This document shows, one piece after another, positions 9,689 to 22,492 of a stretch of DNA of 64,000 nucleotides. The notes beneath the pieces were generated by a model. That model had not been told where the DNA came from and did no database searches. It was given only the letters and a program-made list of their open reading frames with translations. A program made the position numbers and the translations under genes. Within the stretch, counting starts at the first letter, position 1, and every line of letters starts with the position of its first letter. Source of the stretch: Annulohypoxylon bovei var. microspora (lineage: Eukaryota > Ascomycota > Sordariomycetes > Xylariales > Hypoxylaceae); contig MU405314.1 in the NCBI GenBank assembly GCA_022836615.1, forward strand, positions 78,708 through 142,707, read 5' to 3'.

Positions 9689-12600
9689 TATTTCGGCGTG
9701 TGAGATTTTGAGATGTCGGTATTGCCGAGGACCCGGAATGCGGAGGTGAAGCGGGAACGATTGTTAAACTGACAGTCGTCGGTCGTCTAACGTCTTTCAG
9801 CTAGAAGTGCAACCCATCTGCCCCTCCTATGCAAGGCCTTGGATGCGTTGGAGATGCCGAACATCATCCTGGTAACTTAATTCACTTTGCTAATAAATAT
9901 TGCAACCCATTGACTCATACTAGGAAAACAAAGCACGTAGCTGAATGTCTTTGTGAAGCTGAACAGGACGATTAAAATCATAAAAAAACACCAAATACAC
10001 AATAGTACCTACGCAAATGAAAGCCAAGGCTACCTACTGATACCATATATTTAGGTAGATAGTTAATCATACCGTCTAGTGGATTTAAATAATGATGAAT
10101 CCACAGGGTAAGTTAAAGTTCATGTTTGTGAGCAAGAGTAAGTAGCTGCAACAATGCACTAGTATTAAAGGCGGTGTGGATTACATTCTATTAGAGTTAA
10201 TAATTGAAAATAAATGAATGTGAAAGATTAAATCAAGGCTGAGTATATATCGTTATGCCCCATCCGCAGAGGTCCGCTAGCCCTTGAACAACGTTACCTG
10301 ATTTAACATGCGAGACACGGTAACGAAACATGATGTGTGGGTTAAGCTTAAAAGTAGCAGTTATTAAGTTGATATAGCTACTATCGAGTATGGTATGATT
10401 ATTTGTGAACGGTTGAAACATGAAACAGTATCTACTAACGATTGAAGAGGTCAACAATGAAAAGTAGAAACTACCTAGATATCTTAGGGGCTATTAGCTG
10501 ATATTAATCGAACAACTTACAAACATATAATTTCGGTAAACTTACAAGAATAACTACTAAAAGGCCTGAATAGAAGTGGTCACTTTGATGGCAAGTTCAG
10601 CCGTGACTATTAACCATGGTTGATTTTGTCTATTCGTCTAATTTGACCATATGAAGAATGGTAGGTAAGTATAACATAACGAGAAGAAGTCAACGTAATG
10701 ACTCATAGATAAAGCTGAAAGGATCTGTATAAGTGACTCGTCATCGATCTTAGAAACTATCGTGGGCGAAGAGGGGTAAGAAAGGGGTAAGGGGTTAAAC
10801 TAAGGCTCATTGGTAGGAGTTTATCAATCTCAAGCAGGCTCCAGCATCTTTTTCAAGCAAACATATGAGCTACTGGTCAATCGTATGCAGGAGCCAATAG
10901 CCAAGGATAAGCTCGAACATTAATCTCAGAGCAAGGTTTCCTATGATTCACTTGAATAGGTAGGTACTTACATAGGTAGTTACCTACCTGCCCATCTTGT
11001 ATCATCATCTCATCCGTACGAGTGCTGGTTGTGAATTAAGACTTTCACAGTATAAGGCGAATAACTTATCATAATAAGGATTCATCTCTAATATCTGGCT
11101 GGCTGTATGTTCGCCTTTGGATTCAGGCCAAGGTGAATTTGCTCAGGGGCAAAAATCGAGATAATTTATAAGTACTTGTCCGAGATAAGTATAAAACAAT
11201 CTACAACTGGGGAGAATTACGTACCGAAAGATATCGAATGATCCACTCCGTGAAGGCCTCCTAAGAATGCCTAGTTGTCTGCCTTAAATGACGCCACCAC
11301 GCAATACTCCCCTCCCGGCTGGCGATCAATAGGAAGGCATGTACTTAGATATAGATTGTGAGATTATACGGACAAGTATGCGTTGTCAATCGCCGATAAT
11401 ACATCGTTTCTTAATATCCCACGATCTCACCGCCATTATTTATGTCGTGATACTCCAAGTGCTGTGTAGGGAGGTAGCCAAGTGTTAAGCCACGGCTTGA
11501 CAACCTGTTCGAGTAACCTTTCCTGTGCTTATTCGGAGGTGGCAATGGTTCGAAGATCGGAGCTGCGGATTGCGCTAAATGGCTTGCAGCGAACGATGGG
11601 GGATCCTCATCCCGTGACAAAAGTTTTCTATGTCTTGTTGTTGGTTAGACCGTTGGGGGCCAAACTTAGCAGGGAAATTATTGCATTTCTCAGGCCAGTC
11701 TGGATTTGGGTGGCGTCTGCAGGGAATCGTAGGAACATAATGTTTAAGCTGCTTTGCGCTAATTCGTGATGCTGAATTTCACACATGATGAAATTGTCTC
11801 ATATTATTATAATCGGATTATTTTATCAAGATTTAGGCATTCAAAGAACCGCCAGTGGTAATAGTGAAGCCGGACCCGGCCCGTCATTTCTCGTAGCAAA
11901 TCAAGCCGATAAGCCGGCGCGGACATTTGCGGAGACTCTAGGGCTCTATGAAATAGGCAAGTACCTTGTGCCGCTTAGCCTGTTAGCTTGGCTAGTGGCC
12001 ACATATGCGACCTATCTACCAGTCTACGTATACACAGCCACCCTCAGCCTCATCAATTAAGGCAAAGTAGTCAGTGTTTCGACTTTTAAGCTTGAAGGTC
12101 TCTCCGGAGCTTCTAACAGGTCGGAAGAGGAAATCTGCCTAGTGTAGGGCTGAATCTTTGAATTCTCAATTTTCTACTATGTACATATTCAAAGTGGGTT
12201 GAACCCATGCAAGAAACATGGGATCTTTCCCCCCTAACCATCATCTCGTCATCATGAGCTTTTCGGGAAGAAGATAAGTGAATCTAAGCAATCTTGCACT
12301 TTCAGCTGTAGCCGGTTGCCTCTCCGATATCTTACGGAATAGGGCCACGAATCCTTTCCCGATTCCTCTTGCTTTTTAGGATTATTAATGTTACAGATAC
12401 CTAGGTGTGAGGGTCGAAGGTCGTGTGGCCGTTGGTTGTGGCACAGATGCCGTCAGCACTTTCAAATTCTAACCAAGGAGGTAACACTCTTGTGCCTCTA
12501 ACGCCTCTAACGCCTCTAAAAGAATAACTTTAATGGGGTTTCAAATCTCTAACACGGAATTGCTGACGCAGCGCGACTCTATTGATAGTGATACGGATGA

Positions 12601-14423
12601 CCTGGCGCGTCATCCGTGTTCGCTATTTTGCTCCCCAGCTCTTGTGCAAGTAGTAGGTAGGTAAATCCGAAGAGCCGAGTTTACTGCACACGGCAGCTAA
12701 TATTGATACCTACCTACATATGTATGTGTTTGAATATTGTAGTATTTTTTCGGTGAGTTGGAACCGATGAAAATCAATTCGACGCGTACATATGATAGTC
12801 GTGCGCATCAGAAACAGGTATTAATAGATTGGGTGTGCGGTAAATCTCGCAAAAGTCCGGAAGCGAGGATTGGGCATCGACAAGCGATACGGAGATGAAA
12901 ATCCTTCATCATGCAACCGAGGTCTTCGAGCTGAGCTGAGCTGTGAATGAATTTGTTCTGAGTGTATCCCCTTTTTTGTCACCCCCCCCCCCCTTTCGTA
13001 GGTAGGTAAATATTGAAGATTACAATTGCCAATTATCTTTTTTCTCGCTAGTTGGTAACATCCCATTACTTCTAGTTGCCTAAGGTTGCCTAGAATTTGT
13101 TACTCATAGATGCGAAGGACTGCAGCTCTAGTACGAAATACCTAACCAAGAATGGATCAGATCAGGGACACGTGATGGGATGGAGCGTCTTCGCCGAACT
13201 GTCATAGAAGAGAGGGGCTGGCCTTGTGGTCTTGGATAGGTTACTGTTTTTACACTTCTTATCCTAGACTTTTTCATATTGAAGTAGACAATTGTAACTC
13301 ATTCCTGACACGAACGCACGTGGTGAGGGGAAACGGCAAGGTTCTAGATCTCTCACAAATCAAACTCGCCGTGTGATATCCGTAGATGCTCTTTCTATCG
13401 CTGTACACTACTTGTATTGTACCATACCTTGGGTACCGTAGTAGATCGGTACAAGGATATCATACCCACTACATTCTCTCGCCACGATCCGACAAGCTAC
13501 CCTTGGTGTTGGGGCCTTGCATCAGCTTGCGGGAAGGCTATGTCTCCTCCACATTGTGACACCAAATCACATCGAGGTAACGAGGACGATGAGTTTGCCG
13601 CAAATTGATCTGAGCTGTCTGAGCAACGGGATGCATCATGGCGGGTGCAAACCACTGCAAGTCATAGCTGTTCGCATTGGTACATATCCACCAACCAACC
13701 TTCCTAACCCTTCCATTACCGCACACTGCATTACACTACGTGGAATGAATAGGTAATAGATAGCAAGTGAGACAGGACGGGACTTTCTAAGGGTTTGTAC
13801 ATCTTCTAGTCAAGATGTCGCAATGTTCCTTTTTAGTACCTCCTTACGTCGTCTTGCTAGAGTCACTCCCCCGCTCCCGTCTCATCTCGCGCCAGGTCTC
13901 GTCTCCCTCTACATCGCGATTCTATTTGCTTGATTTACCTGTTGGTACTGAGATTCTGCGTACAAGCGACAATTTCTTGTCTTCTCAGCCTTATGGGGAG
14001 AGAAGCGCTAAGAGATCGCGCATCGCCGGCCTGCTGGGTTGCCTCTGCCCACGTTGCCGTTTCGAGTCCATCGTGGTGAAGTCGAGCGAGTGGCTGAGAT
14101 GAACAATCGCAAGCTAAGGTTCCCTCATGGTGGTAAAGGGTGTGAAGCTATCTGCTTAGATACCTCATGCAACTCATGTACACTCAGCTAGGTTGTACAT
14201 GGGTGCATTCACCTACACCCAGTACGGTCACCCGTCTTGTTAGCCAAACTCCGCCTCCAGGCTGTGAACATTATTGGCCCCGTCTGGAAACATACCATTC
14301 CTTTCTGGTTGTTCTACCGACGGAAGAAATGATTCATCGGCCCTGGTACGCAGGCACCCATGGCACCCAGGACGAACATGGGTAAAGGGAGGGCCGCCTG
14401 TGAACCCCTGCTCAAATTATTAT
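9689..14423. other. Long gene-poor intergenic region
   Basis: About 4.7 kb with no gene I can support. ORFs at 11482-11769 and 11785-12060 (+) and 11411-11620 (-) are open, but their proteins resemble nothing known and have no convincing splice partners. There is a run of 12 C at 12982-12993 and several TAGG/CCTA tetranucleotide patches (for example 10970-10990, 12655 and 12710). The part from 9689 to about 9850 would have been the amidase promoter. Confidence 0.4.
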
Positions 14424-14730
14424 TACACTCGCCCCCCTGAAATAATGTTAGTACGAATTGCAAAAGTGACTTTATCAACCACCCATGATCTGAGTATTAC
14501 ACCAAGTTTCAATCCTAAATAAAGTCACGGAATCTCATCCTTAAAACATATAATTTTTTTTATAAAATAAGTTATACTCATATTACCCTTTCTTTTTATT
14601 GGAAATAAATTTAAAAAATTTAAATGTTTCAAGAATACGTTTCAAAGCCTTGCTCACTACTTGGGTACCCTGGTGTAAATCTGTATCAAAATAAGGTTCG
14701 TACTAACATTATTTCAGGGGGTCGAGTGTA
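14424..14730. mobile_element. Miniature inverted-repeat element (303 bp) on a TA target
   Basis: The element is 14426-14728 with TA on each side. The left end reads CACTCGCCCCCCTGAAATAA and the right end, on the other strand, CACTCGACCCCCTGAAATAA. Both continue identically with TGTTAGTACGAA, so 31 of 32 positions match. A second inverted pair, GTGACTTTAT / ATAAAGTCAC, lies inside. TA target and short size suggest a Tc1-mariner-type MITE. Its tips differ from those of the element in the amidase, so it belongs to another family. It has no coding capacity. Confidence 0.85.
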
Positions 14731-15283
14731 CACCACAAGAGGGAAAAAAACTACAGAAAGTCCTTGACAGATCACCTTTCGATACTCCGTACTTAAGGCA
14801 CCGACCTTGCATCCCATCCCCCATCCCTTTTAGTCTCACCTCACCACTACATTACCTCACAACCAAACTCACCAAGATCTCTATTCCGAATTATCTTTCG
14901 GAATTTACAAATGCTTTACTAGGCACCAGTTACCTCGCGAAGCATACAAATCCCTCGACTTCCCACTACACCCAACAACTATTACTCAGATGTCCTCATG
15001 TCTCTAGGACCCGCAGCTGAACTCCCAATACATTGTTCCGTCTCTGACACTGCCGACTGACCACACTGCCGTTGACTCTTCCCCAAGGATCATTATCAAC
15101 AACAACATCTATAACCGTAGACACTTAAGCGAATCATCTTCGACCGAAATTCTTCTGGCCCAAGCCACTACGCCGCCCGGATCGTATTCCACCAGCAATC
15201 CCCAGAGGCACCGGCCTAGACCTCAAGTTATCCAACACAACCTACCGCGCATTAGCCGCACCACCACGTTACAGCCAGACACG
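14731..15283 (+). promoter_or_regulatory. Pyrimidine-rich promoter and leader
   Basis: The stretch is rich in C and T with repeated CATCCC, CCTCACC and CAACA patterns, typical of fungal core promoters and 5' leaders. It directly precedes the ATG at 15284. No TATA box or upstream ORF of note was identified. Confidence 0.45.
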
Positions 15284-16300
15284 ATGTGCCACAAGAACAT
15301 TTTCACCTACGTTTACCCCGACGGACACAAGGGAGAGCACATCAAGCACGACCTATGCGACAATTCGCGCCAGGGCCTACCGTGCAAGCTTACGAAGACC
15401 TTCCAACACCCGACCGAGTACGTCCGTAACGGTCAATTGACCCCTCCGGGACTGAGCTACAGCCAATTCCCACCGACACCACCGCTCTCATCTCACTCCG
15501 CGTCTGCTTCCGACTCGGAACACTCTTCCAAGGAGCGATCGGGCGTCTACATCAATGGCGAGAAAGTTATCGATCTCAACAAGCGTCCGTCGCGTCGCGA
15601 GAAGGGCGACCGCGTCTACATTGAGGGCTCGTCATTGTCGCGCACGCCACCTCGCCGATACAGCGTGTCGCGCAGCAACCCTCCTAGCCCCCGTGAAGAG
15701 ACGATTCAAGTCCGCGAACCCCGCCGGCGCGACAGGAGCTCGGAATCGCGCGACCGCTCTACTTCGTCGCACTACCGACCGATCATTGAAGTCAAGGTGG
15801 TCAATGAGAAGCCACGCGACCACAGCACCCACCGTCGACACGGATCCAGCAAGTCTAGCTCTCAGGGCGACGACGACGAGGAGCGCCGCCGACGCCGCCG
15901 AGACAGCCACGTTCGATTTGAGGACGAGCCTAAGAATGACGAGAAGAAGAAGAAGATGATCGACCGCCAGAATGCGGACATTGCCAACCGCCCTGCCGTC
16001 CCGAGCTCGTCAGCGCCAACCAAGGACCGATACCGCCGAGGCTCAGTGGTTGTCGACCGAGCTGAGACCTCACTGGTAACTGCGATGGACCAACTTAACC
16101 TTGAGCGCGAGAAACGGCGACGCGAGAAGCGAGCCGCAGAGCTGCGCGCGCGCGACGAGGAAGAGGCGCAAAGACAGCGACTAAGGGAGCGCCTGGCACC
16201 CAAGCAGCGGCAGGCTACTTCTACTACCTCTGTCACTCACAGCCAAGGACGTCCGAGACAGAAGGTACTTTATGACGAGGGTGGATACTACTTGGAGTGA
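15284..16300 (+). CDS. Hypothetical basic, disordered fungal protein with C-terminal coiled coil
   Basis: A single exon of 338 residues. The N-terminus (MCHKNIFTYVYPDGHKGEH, then a segment with Cys, His and Lys) is compact and looks like the conserved part. The middle is Ser/Pro/Arg-rich (SSHSASASDSEHSS, ERRRRRRDSHVRFED). Residues of about 255-310 form a strongly charged helix or coiled coil (LEREKRRREKRAAELRARDE). The protein ends in a YDEGGYYLE tail. It has no signal peptide, membrane segment or enzyme motif. Clean codon use and higher GC than its surroundings argue for a real gene. I recall proteins with a similar start in other Sordariomycetes, but none with a known function. Large ORFs in the other frames here are shadows caused by the Arg/Ser-rich codons. 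Confidence 0.75.
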   Translation: MCHKNIFTYVYPDGHKGEHIKHDLCDNSRQGLPCKLTKTFQHPTEYVRNGQLTPPGLSYSQFPPTPPLSSHSASASDSEHSSKERSGVYINGEKVIDLNKRPSRREKGDRVYIEGSSLSRTPPRRYSVSRSNPPSPREETIQVREPRRRDRSSESRDRSTSSHYRPIIEVKVVNEKPRDHSTHRRHGSSKSSSQGDDDEERRRRRRDSHVRFEDEPKNDEKKKKMIDRQNADIANRPAVPSSSAPTKDRYRRGSVVVDRAETSLVTAMDQLNLEREKRRREKRAAELRARDEEEAQRQRLRERLAPKQRQATSTTSVTHSQGRPRQKVLYDEGGYYLE

Positions 16301-19300
16301 TTACGAGCAAGCGACCCGAAAAAAACAAACACAAAAAAACACTTGTCACAATTTAGCATGTAGAGGATATGACCACGGCGTTGGATCAATGATACCTGGG
16401 TACTACGATTATTACATGGTTTGATGTATTTTCCTTGTTTATAGACGGTATGGCTGTTTCCATGTATTATTGACAAGCCTGTATGTACCTTTTGATATCA
16501 CTCGCAACCGAACTGGCACACGCCTTGGTCTGAGGGATTTTGGGGGATCGCAAATGCGCAATATCAAGAAAAAACAACGGAAGAGAAAATTTTTTGTGTT
16601 ATCATATTCCCAGTCAATATTCGTTTCAATACCCCAGCCACAATACGATGTATATGTTTATGTTTATATATGTTGTTACCAGTAGATAGAATTATTACAC
16701 TCAGGTACACCATAGCTGTACCTATTTAGATAGCTGAACCAAACCATCCAATGAACTATCGGCAATGCGCCAAATTCACCTAGTCGACATGAAAGTGCTG
16801 TTGTCAAATCTTTGTGCGACAAACAAATCGATGGCATTTGCCAATGACCGACTCTCAGCTACTGTATGTATCCCTATGCGGGTACGCAGGTACCAAGGTA
16901 CACCCCTCCAACAAAAAAAGCAATTTAAAAAAAAGCTGGAGATGAAGAAAAAGGAAAAAGCAAAAAAAAGACAACGGCCCCGCCAAAACGCGGTCAAATC
17001 GCGGGGCACGTCCCCCCTATTCCCATTTTACCAGTCTCAATCCCAGTCCTTTTTCAACCCAACTCCAATTATATTTATTACTCACACACCGATTGATGCC
17101 TGATTGGCCCCTCCTTGTCTTCTCTTCCAATTTCTCTTCCCATCCAGGCCACTCACATTCGACCCAGCTGCCCAGTTGCTCTCTCGTCTTCAACGATCTG
17201 TTACTTATTGCTTATCACTGTTTTTCTAACATCATTATATGCAGTTCCAAGGTTATAAGGCAAGCAGCATACCGCATCCCTTGTAACACTTAACGATCGG
17301 TACCCGTCTATTCCGTAGATCTCTCACCTTTGACGCAGTTCGGCATAGTACGGAACAGCACTTACTTACTATTTGCACCCTCACTTTCTGCCTTTATTCC
17401 TCCCCGTCCTCTCCGTACTCTCCGTGCTAGCGTGCTCCTGTCAATTTGTCACTCAATTTGAAATTCTCCCGTCCCTTACACTCTAAAAGGCAATACGCGT
17501 CCCAGTCGTCTATTGGCCCGTCCACCGCCTACCTACATTGGACTTGATTAGGCAGATCTAGGACTCTTGCAGGGCGGGAGACCCATTTCCCATCGTGGGA
17601 TACTAGTAATTAAATCTTGTTTCGTACTACTTACTCATGCTTCATGCATGCAGAGAGCGTGGAGTCCTACAGGTCTTTACCACGCTCTGGTGGATACATA
17701 CGAACCCATCGTGCGCGAGCTGCCCTACCCGGTCAAGTGGCCACAGGTAGGAAGATAGGCAGCCTGGGAAGGCAGACGCAACACCTGATAATCACTGTGT
17801 CGCATCCCGCTTGTCGATCCGGTTGCTCTGGTTGGTCTAACATAGTATGTCTTCCTCAGGTCTAGACCCACGCTGTCATAATGTAGGACTTACATATGAG
17901 GTAGACTATGTAGGTACGCTCATCAATATCGTCAATCTTCCAGGCAGCACGCGGTGGCAAAAGCGATCAGTAGAACGGTCTTCCAGTCGGATAGGTTACC
18001 TATGAGGTATCTTGGTAACCATCACATCTCGGTTCAGAGGACCCTTCATGTCTCTACCCACGCTCCCAGGCAAACATTTATCCCCATTCTGTCATAGCTG
18101 ACAGTCCTGTCTTTATTACATAGCACATGCAATGCTTACCTACCTACTGTATGTACTAGTATGGCAATCGTCTGCGGCATTCCAGCCGGTTGGCTGCATG
18201 TTTCACCCACCACCTAGCTCGACCTCAGGAATTCGATAAGCATGATGCCACGGAGATTATCGATATCATGATTGCCGTACACACTCACCTACGCCCAAAC
18301 AGATGCGCTACGGTCCCCTCTGCATAGCACCATCCCACCCAAGACACCCAAGACACCCAACCCACGCCAGGAAAGAGGGAGGACTCGAGGGGGTCCCGTG
18401 GCTTTGATATTCCACCCACACAGGTCTTCGCGGTGGGGATGGAGGTGGCGCATTCTCGGCGTGAGAACGAATCGACCGCCTGCGCTACCGGTCTCGGCTC
18501 GGGACCCGGGCTGTGACGCATGGCTCCATGCAGCACACCTAGGGTATACGACCCTTGCGCTCCCGCCCACAGGCCTGCGTACCGACACCCACCTCGCGGG
18601 CAGAGGCAGCGGAAAAATCTGGTCCACGCGATCAGACGAGCACCCGGTTCCCATGCGGGGATGTGGGGTCTCTATCTAGAAACTGCGCTTTCGTCTCTCA
18701 GATGTGTGGTCCCTCCCAGACATGCAGCCCGGCCGAGTCACGCCGTACAGTATGGACAATGTCTGCCAACCCGCGTCGCATACCACACCGAAGATCTGTC
18801 AATCTGCCGCCCGGCTAGCTGCTATTGGCCCCGCCCTAGTGGCAGGTGGAATGGCATAGAACAAAGGCTGATGAAATAAGTTTATAGTGTCACGCCACGG
18901 CAAACGTTCGATGGTCTGGCTCGTCGGCTGTTAGAGCGACGGCGAGGACAATTGTTTTGCACGATGTCATTAAGCATATTCTTGTTTCTGTGAAACATCG
19001 CTGAATACTGGGGCTAAAGGGGCTGATTCTATTGGCTCCTTGTCACTCTAGTACGTTTTTGACTACCTAAAGGTAGGCGTTGACAAAATTTGGTGATCTT
19101 GTGGGTGGAATACTTCGATATGAGTCACCCAAAGTATCTGGATGTATCTACTTGGGTACCTAGGTGGTTGTCAAGCTCCCGGCATGCTTCTATCAACAAG
19201 TCACTTCGGACTCCCTAGCAAACAAACCCTTCACGGCACAGCTTACAATGTCAGTCCACCTAGGTAAATACCCATAGCTGTAAGATGTGGAGTATGCTTC

Positions 19301-20127
19301 CCCGTTTTCTGCATGCAATACCTAGTAACATGAGTTTTCTATAGACGTCAGTAACTTCCAAGGTCACACCGATGCTTACCTAGGTATGCCAGATAGCTGC
19401 AACATCACCACCTTGCATCGATCAATCGCGAGGGCACTTACCGGCAGCCAAATCTACGTATTAGCAGATATGGGTCGATTTTCACCTTCGTTTGGTAACC
19501 AATCACCCCCCTTGTCTCTCGCGCATTTCGCCCCTCGACGCCAAGAACCCAAAATGTGAAATCGGCAAGGGAAGGTCAGCCGCAGATAGAGCGATGACTG
19601 TTTTTCAGCTGCTCTAGGATGATTAAGACGGAGATGGACAGGAATATGTGCTAGCTCGAACATTCGATTCGGAGGGTAGTTAATCCCTAGACTCTACTCT
19701 AACCCGAGGATGCATTCCCATTGCGCTCTAGAAGTGCTTGCTAAATCATGGCTAACTAAACAATCAGGATTCACAAGACAGAAGAAGTAGGAAATACTAC
19801 TAAAGCCAATTCAACGCTATCAAGTACCATGAAGGCTCTTCTATACCCAACCCCGGGACGCCGATTATTGGTAATAACATAACTAACATGTCAGTTTAGC
19901 CTTACGGTAACTGGTTAGTAGGATGAAGGTAAGCCGAATCTTCCCGGTGATATCATGCCCCTGAGGCTAATGAGAGTAGAGGCTCACTTTGAAATCGCAC
20001 TACGTCCTGGCGTCAAGTATCTTTGAATTGAGGATGACCAGAACGAGGAAACATTGGCAACGAGAAAAGTCCCTCGCAACTCACACGTACTGGTGTCAAT
20101 AACCGCACTCAAGGATAATTTCCCCAA
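16301..20127. other. Gene-poor region with promoter-like stretches
   Basis: No gene is supported. A pyrimidine-rich block at 17100-17520 looks like a fungal promoter or leader and contains an intron-like acceptor (CTAACATCATTATATGCAG, ending about 17244), yet no recognisable ORF follows. A GC-rich patch at 18270-18850 has open frames on both strands (for example 18272-18679), but the proteins are compositionally odd and unrecognised. Tetranucleotide CCTA/TAGG patches occur at about 18130, 19150, 19260 and 19380. Confidence 0.35.
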
Positions 20128-21051
20128 ATGTTTTCCGAAGCGTTAGGAAGACGCATGTTTCTCCGGTTAGCCTATCTCCCAGACATACTACGGCTAGAGA
20201 AGCGACGGTACCAAGGAGTCGTTCCCCTACGTATGAAAGTATGCCTCAATCGGGGAAGAGATCAATGGGTCTCTTCGTTTCCTTGGAACATGCCAATGGA
20301 GTTGTTTGGTTAGCGATTCGACTATCGCTGACGAGCTACTCGGCAGTTGTATGTGGAAGCACCAGGAGCCGGTGTTGTCACATTGGCTTATCTACTACGC
20401 CTGCGAAAGATTGTACTTCAAATATGAATCGTACCTGAAATCCGAAGATAGGTTCTATGTTCGGCGATATCTTCGGAATAACGCTCCTCCTGGAAATGCA
20501 GTACCTATATATCCCTTCGTCGGCATAGTTTTTCCCCTTGGGGCGGAATATCATTCAGCCAGCAAGGATGATGGAGAAAATATTCCGCGACTAAATGGTA
20601 AGGTGAATGGCCTTTCGCTGGGTGAGAACTATACGATGCGCAACTTGAATGTGCCGCAGACTAAGCTTCCTACGTTTGCTGGTGTGGCCAGAGCAGAGAC
20701 GAAGGACCGCTACTTTGCTAGACTGTGAGAAGACACTTCATCAAGGATCTATGTTGGATGTACTCACAGGAAAAGATACAAGACCGACATAACGCGACGA
20801 GTACGCCTGCGAAGGGCAGTTCCCTAAGCACTTTCTACAGGTGAAGTGTGTATCAAGCGCCTAGTTGGTCGTGGGCTTCTTTCGATGGACCTATCAGGCA
20901 TGTTCCCCTATCTTATAGCAAGCTGGTTGTTCGGATTGTTCGGTGCTCGACTGTTTCTGCCGGAAAGGATCGATGGAAAAGTATTAGCTGTGAGACCGGA
21001 CGTCCAGGTAGGGTAGACTTTACGATAATCCTACGAGTGGCGTATAACTAA
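20128..21051 (+). pseudogene. HET-domain-like protein remnant
   Basis: Two pieces in different frames resemble the C-terminal half of heterokaryon-incompatibility (HET) proteins. The segment KLPTFAGVARAETKDRYFARL at 20306-20728 matches the usual KLPAxSGVA pattern. It stops at TGA exactly where the family has a Leu-Trp pair (TGG to TGA would be a G-to-A change). A second piece at 20848-21051 carries YQAPSWSWASFDGPI, the typical APSWSWAS motif. A piece at 20128-20313 may be an upstream exon or debris. I could not find the N-terminal HET motifs. The frame change and stop make a decayed copy the best reading. HET proteins act in non-self recognition and cell death on hyphal fusion, but this copy is unlikely to work. 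Confidence 0.5.
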
Positions 21052-22492
21052 CATCTTCACAGAGTCCGATACAAGGGGTTAAATCTCATGTGCTAAGAAA
21101 AGACAGATCGACATGGCATCCCGGTGGAAATCGATCTAGAAGAAGACCATGGCATAATCAAGCGGAGCGCTACATCTCGTACCTACCTACCTATGTACGG
21201 GGACGAGTCGATATCTTATCTGGGTATGTTATGAACTATAACTTGATCCTCCGAAAGCTTCAATCCTGCGAACGAACCAGAGTCCGAACACAATGAAATA
21301 GAATCGGAGACCTCAATACTCTTGTATTGAGGAAGATGTTGACAATATATGATATTAATCGCGACGTCACTGGGAATCTAAAAATGAAATGCTACGCATA
21401 ACAAGCCCTCTTCGAAGCTGTTCGCGCCATTTGTCGGAGTATTTATTAAAGCGACGAAAGGGAAGCTAGGCTAGCTTTTAACCAACCCAAGTGGGAGAAA
21501 GGAACCGGATGTATGGGTCGACACCCTAGTCGAGGCAAGGCACAAAGCTGACGTTGGACAGATCCTGCTTGTTTCAAGGTAGGTACCTACGATTCGTGGA
21601 GCCGATCACGAAGGATGGTCTTGTTGATATGCGTTACAATTGCCTTGCCACTCAAGCTATACCATTTCTACTATTCAACGTAAATCGCGGGCTTCTCATA
21701 TTAATAAGCACACCAACTCATTCGAGGTAAAGTGATGAGTAATATGAAATTTCCTTGCGAGATTGAAGTTAGAGGCTGTAAGCCATATCGAACATGTGGC
21801 CCTCACGATCGCCTTGCTAACCTTTGGTGGGGCTCTTGGCACGATCAAGTATTAACCATGATCGTCCCGACTAGTTCGGCAACCTCCACACCGCGGCGGG
21901 GTCGCTCGAGATAGTTTGGACCTCTCGTAAATTCCTACTAATCGGATGCTTCACGCTTTTCCAGCGCCGCCTCATATTGGCCTAATAGGCCTCTTATCAT
22001 CGTCGTCGCTGCCCCATGAACTTCCCCGACTAAATATCACGCCTGCGCGATTCGTGGGCATCGCGACGGCTAAGACGTGTTCTTAAATAAATCAAACAAT
22101 ATTGGTTTACTTAACCTTGAGTTCCATGAAATCAAAGATGCGCTGCAAGCGATATTCGCTCCAGGAATTTGGCCGTGATCGCCTCATAACCTCAGAAGAC
22201 TGATCACGTAGGTGGATATGTAGTAGTTTAGGTGGGGATTAGGCCAATACACTCTATCAACCATACTACTTATGTCCCAGGTCGCGTTCGTAGATATGTA
22301 CAGCCAGCGGCTTGTTCTCCTAAACGCCTCACCTCAGGAGGTTTCTATGCCACGTACCTAGACATCGTTTAGATGCAATCTGGGCAACATGTATCTCTCA
22401 AGTGCGAGTAGATACTAACGTAGGTAGTCTACAACATCAATAGTTGGACTAGAGGCCACTTTGAGACATCAAGAAAAAATTGTATCCATCCT
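21052..22492. other. Intergenic, no gene seen
   Basis: No ORF worth keeping. A perfect 9-bp hairpin (CCTCAATAC, loop TCTT, GTATTGAGG) lies at 21311-21332. The last 100 bases lie just downstream of the reductase stop. Confidence 0.4.

Noticed and set aside
15555..16236. Large ORFs in other frames over the hypothetical protein (15555-15959 +, 15862-16236 -)
   Set aside because: They are shadows of the Arg/Ser-rich real frame; their proteins are mostly Arg, Ala and Ser.
18272..18879. Overlapping open frames in a GC-rich patch
   Set aside because: All frames are open because of GC content; there is no protein resemblance and no splice structure.
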